Assembly (NCBI RefSeq): GCF_012273895.1
Contig: NC_052102.1
Location: 2,936,917-3,000,916, forward strand
Length of the DNA stretch: 64,000 nt
Source: Zerene cesonia
Lineage: Eukaryota > Arthropoda > Insecta > Lepidoptera > Pieridae
Reading direction: 5' to 3'
Shown here: piece after piece, positions 61,999-64,000 of the stretch
Layout of the letters: the number at the start of each line of letters is the position of its first letter
Position numbering within the stretch: the stretch's first letter is position 1
Translations under genes and position numbers: made by a program
Notes under the pieces: generated by a model
The model's database searches: none
What the model was told of the DNA's origin: nothing
What the model saw: only the letters and a program-made list of their open reading frames with translations

Positions 61999-64000
61999 AT
62001 GTGGATTCGTCATTAGCTTTATTTAGAGAGCTATACCAAAACGACCCCTTCAGGTTGGATAATTGGGATGTATACTCACATTTATTGTACTTAAAGGAGA
62101 AGAGAATGGAGTTGGCAAACTTAGCACAAAAAGCTGTGTCTATAGACAAATACAGGGTCGAAACATGTTGTGTTATTGGTAAGTTGTTAAGGAAGTAAAA
62201 ACCAATTTAAGTGGCTTGAATAAATTCAGTTATGAATCTTTACACAATAATTAGCAACAAAACATAAAAATTCAAATTTACTAAATATATATATATATAT
62301 CTATATATATAAAATTCTCGTGTCACAGTTTTCATTGCCATACTCCTCCGAAACGGCTTGACCGATTCCTCTGNNNNNNNNNNNNNNNNNNNNNNNNNNN
62401 NNNNNNNNNNNNNNNNNNNNNNNNNNNNNNNNNNNNNNNNNNNNNNNNNNNNNNNNNNNNNNNNNNNNNNNNNNNNNNNNNNNNNNNNNNNNNNNNNNNN
62501 NNNNNNNNNNNNNNNNNNNNNNNNNNNNNNNNNNNNNNNNNNNNAACATCAGAAAGCTGTTATATATTTTCAAAGAGCTTTATCTCTGGACCCTCAGTAC
62601 TTATCAGCATGGATTCTCATGGGACATGAATTCATTGAACTACAGAACTCTAATGCTGCTATACAATGTTATAGACAAGCAATAGGTGAGATTTTCAAAT
62701 TTTGAATTTTTAAAAATATGTATTGTTATAACAACAATAGAAACACAGCCATAATATTTGACCAAAACTTCAAATAAACCAAGTGGTGAATTTACAAATA
62801 AAAAGCATAACCTCAACCATAAATATCCACCCTTATTTCAAAAGTTTATTTACCTACCAGTAATAAAATGTCTATTTATTACAGATGTAAACAGAAATGA
62901 CTACAGAGCATGGAATGGACTTGGCCAAGCATATGAAATATTGGGTTTGAATGGTTACTGTATTTATTATTATTCAAGAGCAGCACAACTTAAGCCTGAT
63001 GATTCCAGAATGTTGGTATCACTAGGAGAGGCTTATGAGAAGATGGACAAAATACCAAATGCTTTGAAATGTTATTATAAGGCACATAGCACTGGTGACA
63101 TTGAAGGAATGGCACTGTTTAAATTGGCTAAGTAAGTTTTGCTTTAGATGTTTTCTATTTGACCCATTCCTTGCTCCATTTAAGGAACATAATGCCAATT
63201 CTAATTGTTTGAAAAATCCAGAATGTACTAAAATGAGAAATAATTGTATATAGCTGTAGCTGAGAGCTATTGAACGCTTTTGTTATGATTGTAAATTGAA
63301 GACAGCTTTATTGATTTCAATTATAAATTTATTTCAGGCTATATGAAAAGTCTAATATGCCGAACAGCGCAGCGGCTGCGTACACGGCAGCGTGTCAAGA
63401 CACTGCCAACGCAGGCAGCAAGGAGTTGCCGGCCGCACAGAGATACTTAGCGCAGTACTATTTGCGATTCTCACTGTTGGACCACGCCTCGCATTATGCG
63501 TACAAATGCTTGGAACATGAAAGTGTAAGAAAATATTCATTCATTACAATTTCGAAAGAGAGCATTTACGTCTAGTCTCCCTATTTTTATTGCCATATTA
63601 AATTTGTTTAAAAGTAAGTTATGTAAAGACATTAAGATGTAAGATACTGAGTATTTTACAAACAAATTCTATATAAATATTTAATTTTGGTCACATTATC
63701 CATTTAATGCAATTTATAAGTTTTTATTGGTTAGTTAGAAATTCGAGACTTTTAAGAGATTTTGCTTGATGTATTGTAAAAATTAATTTGTAACTGATAT
63801 TCCTATCTGTCCTTTTTTGTTATATTTTTACTAAAATTTTTTAACTTTCAGACCAAAGAAGCTGGTAAAAACATTTTGAAAACAATATCAGAAAAAAGAT
63901 TAGCAGCATCATCATCAGAACCAGCAAATCTACCAGAAGATCTGCCTGAAGCTATAAAACTAGCCTCCACTTCGATAACTCAAGATTCAAAGATTATGCC
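61999..64000 (+). CDS. Cdc23: Cdc23/APC8, C-terminal half, cut by the window end
   Basis: Exons: 61999-62178 (SLALFRELYQNDPFRLDNWD; KYRVETCCVIG), 62545-62685 with its first codons inside the 171-N gap (AVIYFQRALSLDPQYLSAW; LMGHEFIELQNSNAAIQ), 62885-63131 (NDYRAWNGLGQAYEILGL; DDSRMLVSLGEAYEKM), 63338-63524 (AAQRYLAQYYLRFSLLDHA), 63852 to beyond 64000. These are consecutive TPRs of APC8 in the right order. Phases 1, 1, 2, 0 all match. The exon at 61999 needs a preceding exon ending in phase 1, which exists only on the minus strand at 59798. Roughly eight or nine codons are hidden in the small gap. The Ala/Gln-rich stretch at 63360-63420 (NSAAAAYTAACQ) replaces a human segment of similar length. 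Confidence 0.93.
62285..62373 (+). repeat. Dispersed element, 5' part (TATATAAAATTCTCGTGTCAC family)
   Basis: TA-rich start, AAAATTCTCGTGTCACAG, CCATACTCCTCCGAAACGG, then the gap. Same family as 22855-23100. Confidence 0.7.
62374..62544. other. Assembly gap, 171 N
   Basis: An estimated-size gap. It covers the rest of an intronic repeat, the splice acceptor and the first codons of a Cdc23 exon. Confidence 1.

Noticed and set aside
1..64000. CRISPR arrays, operons, prophage or bacterial mobile elements
   Set aside because: Nothing of the kind; the gene structure is that of an insect nucleus.

Overview
The window is nuclear DNA from an insect, most likely a lepidopteran. It is AT-rich, the genes have many small exons with GT-AG introns, the intergenic DNA is long, and it is littered with repeats of moth and butterfly type (elements ending in CCCGCGGCTTCGCCCGCG, and SINE-like units with CCTGATGGTAAG). 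Six runs of N interrupt it; five are exactly 1,000 N, a scaffolding placeholder, and the sixth is 171 N.

Layout. (1) 1-9261: three glycoside hydrolase family 1 genes (beta-glucosidase/myrosinase-like secreted enzymes). The first, on +, lacks its 5' part; the second, on +, is complete; the third, on -, is complete and convergent with the second. They share one exon architecture. (2) 12150-18641, minus strand: a nine-exon class C orphan receptor of the GPR158/GPR179 (metabotropic glycine receptor-like) family, with every intron in phase 0. (3) 18.7-31.5 kb: about 13 kb of repeat-rich DNA with a tRNA-like sequence, two GC-rich patches and no gene I can support. (4) 31531-50142, minus strand: Rab3GAP1, the catalytic subunit of Rab3GAP. 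Its 15.6-kb third-from-last-to-last interval (intron 2) holds an entire opposite-strand gene (33.3-47.2 kb, +) for an LRR-FN3 single-pass membrane protein. (5) 50547-55216, plus strand: a CIBAR1/FAM92 BAR-domain gene, divergent from Rab3GAP1 across 404 bp that contain a perfect 28-bp palindrome with an RFX X-box match; two of its exons look like a tandem duplication. (6) 56883-57637, minus strand: HSBP1. (7) 59.8-64.0 kb: Cdc23 (APC8).

The strongest observation is that Cdc23 is split. Its N-terminal exons lie on the minus strand of a small contig (59523-60811) between two 1,000-N gaps, and its C-terminal exons lie on the plus strand after the second gap. The two halves join in frame with no lost or repeated residue, so the contig was almost certainly placed backwards in the scaffold. 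The other notable points are the nested gene with a start codon on a separate exon 10.5 kb upstream, the duplicated CIBAR1 exon, and the X-box palindrome. I see no new molecular system such as a defence island or gene cluster with unknown joint function; the novelty is in gene architecture and assembly structure. All protein identifications come from recognising family sequences by eye, not from a search.
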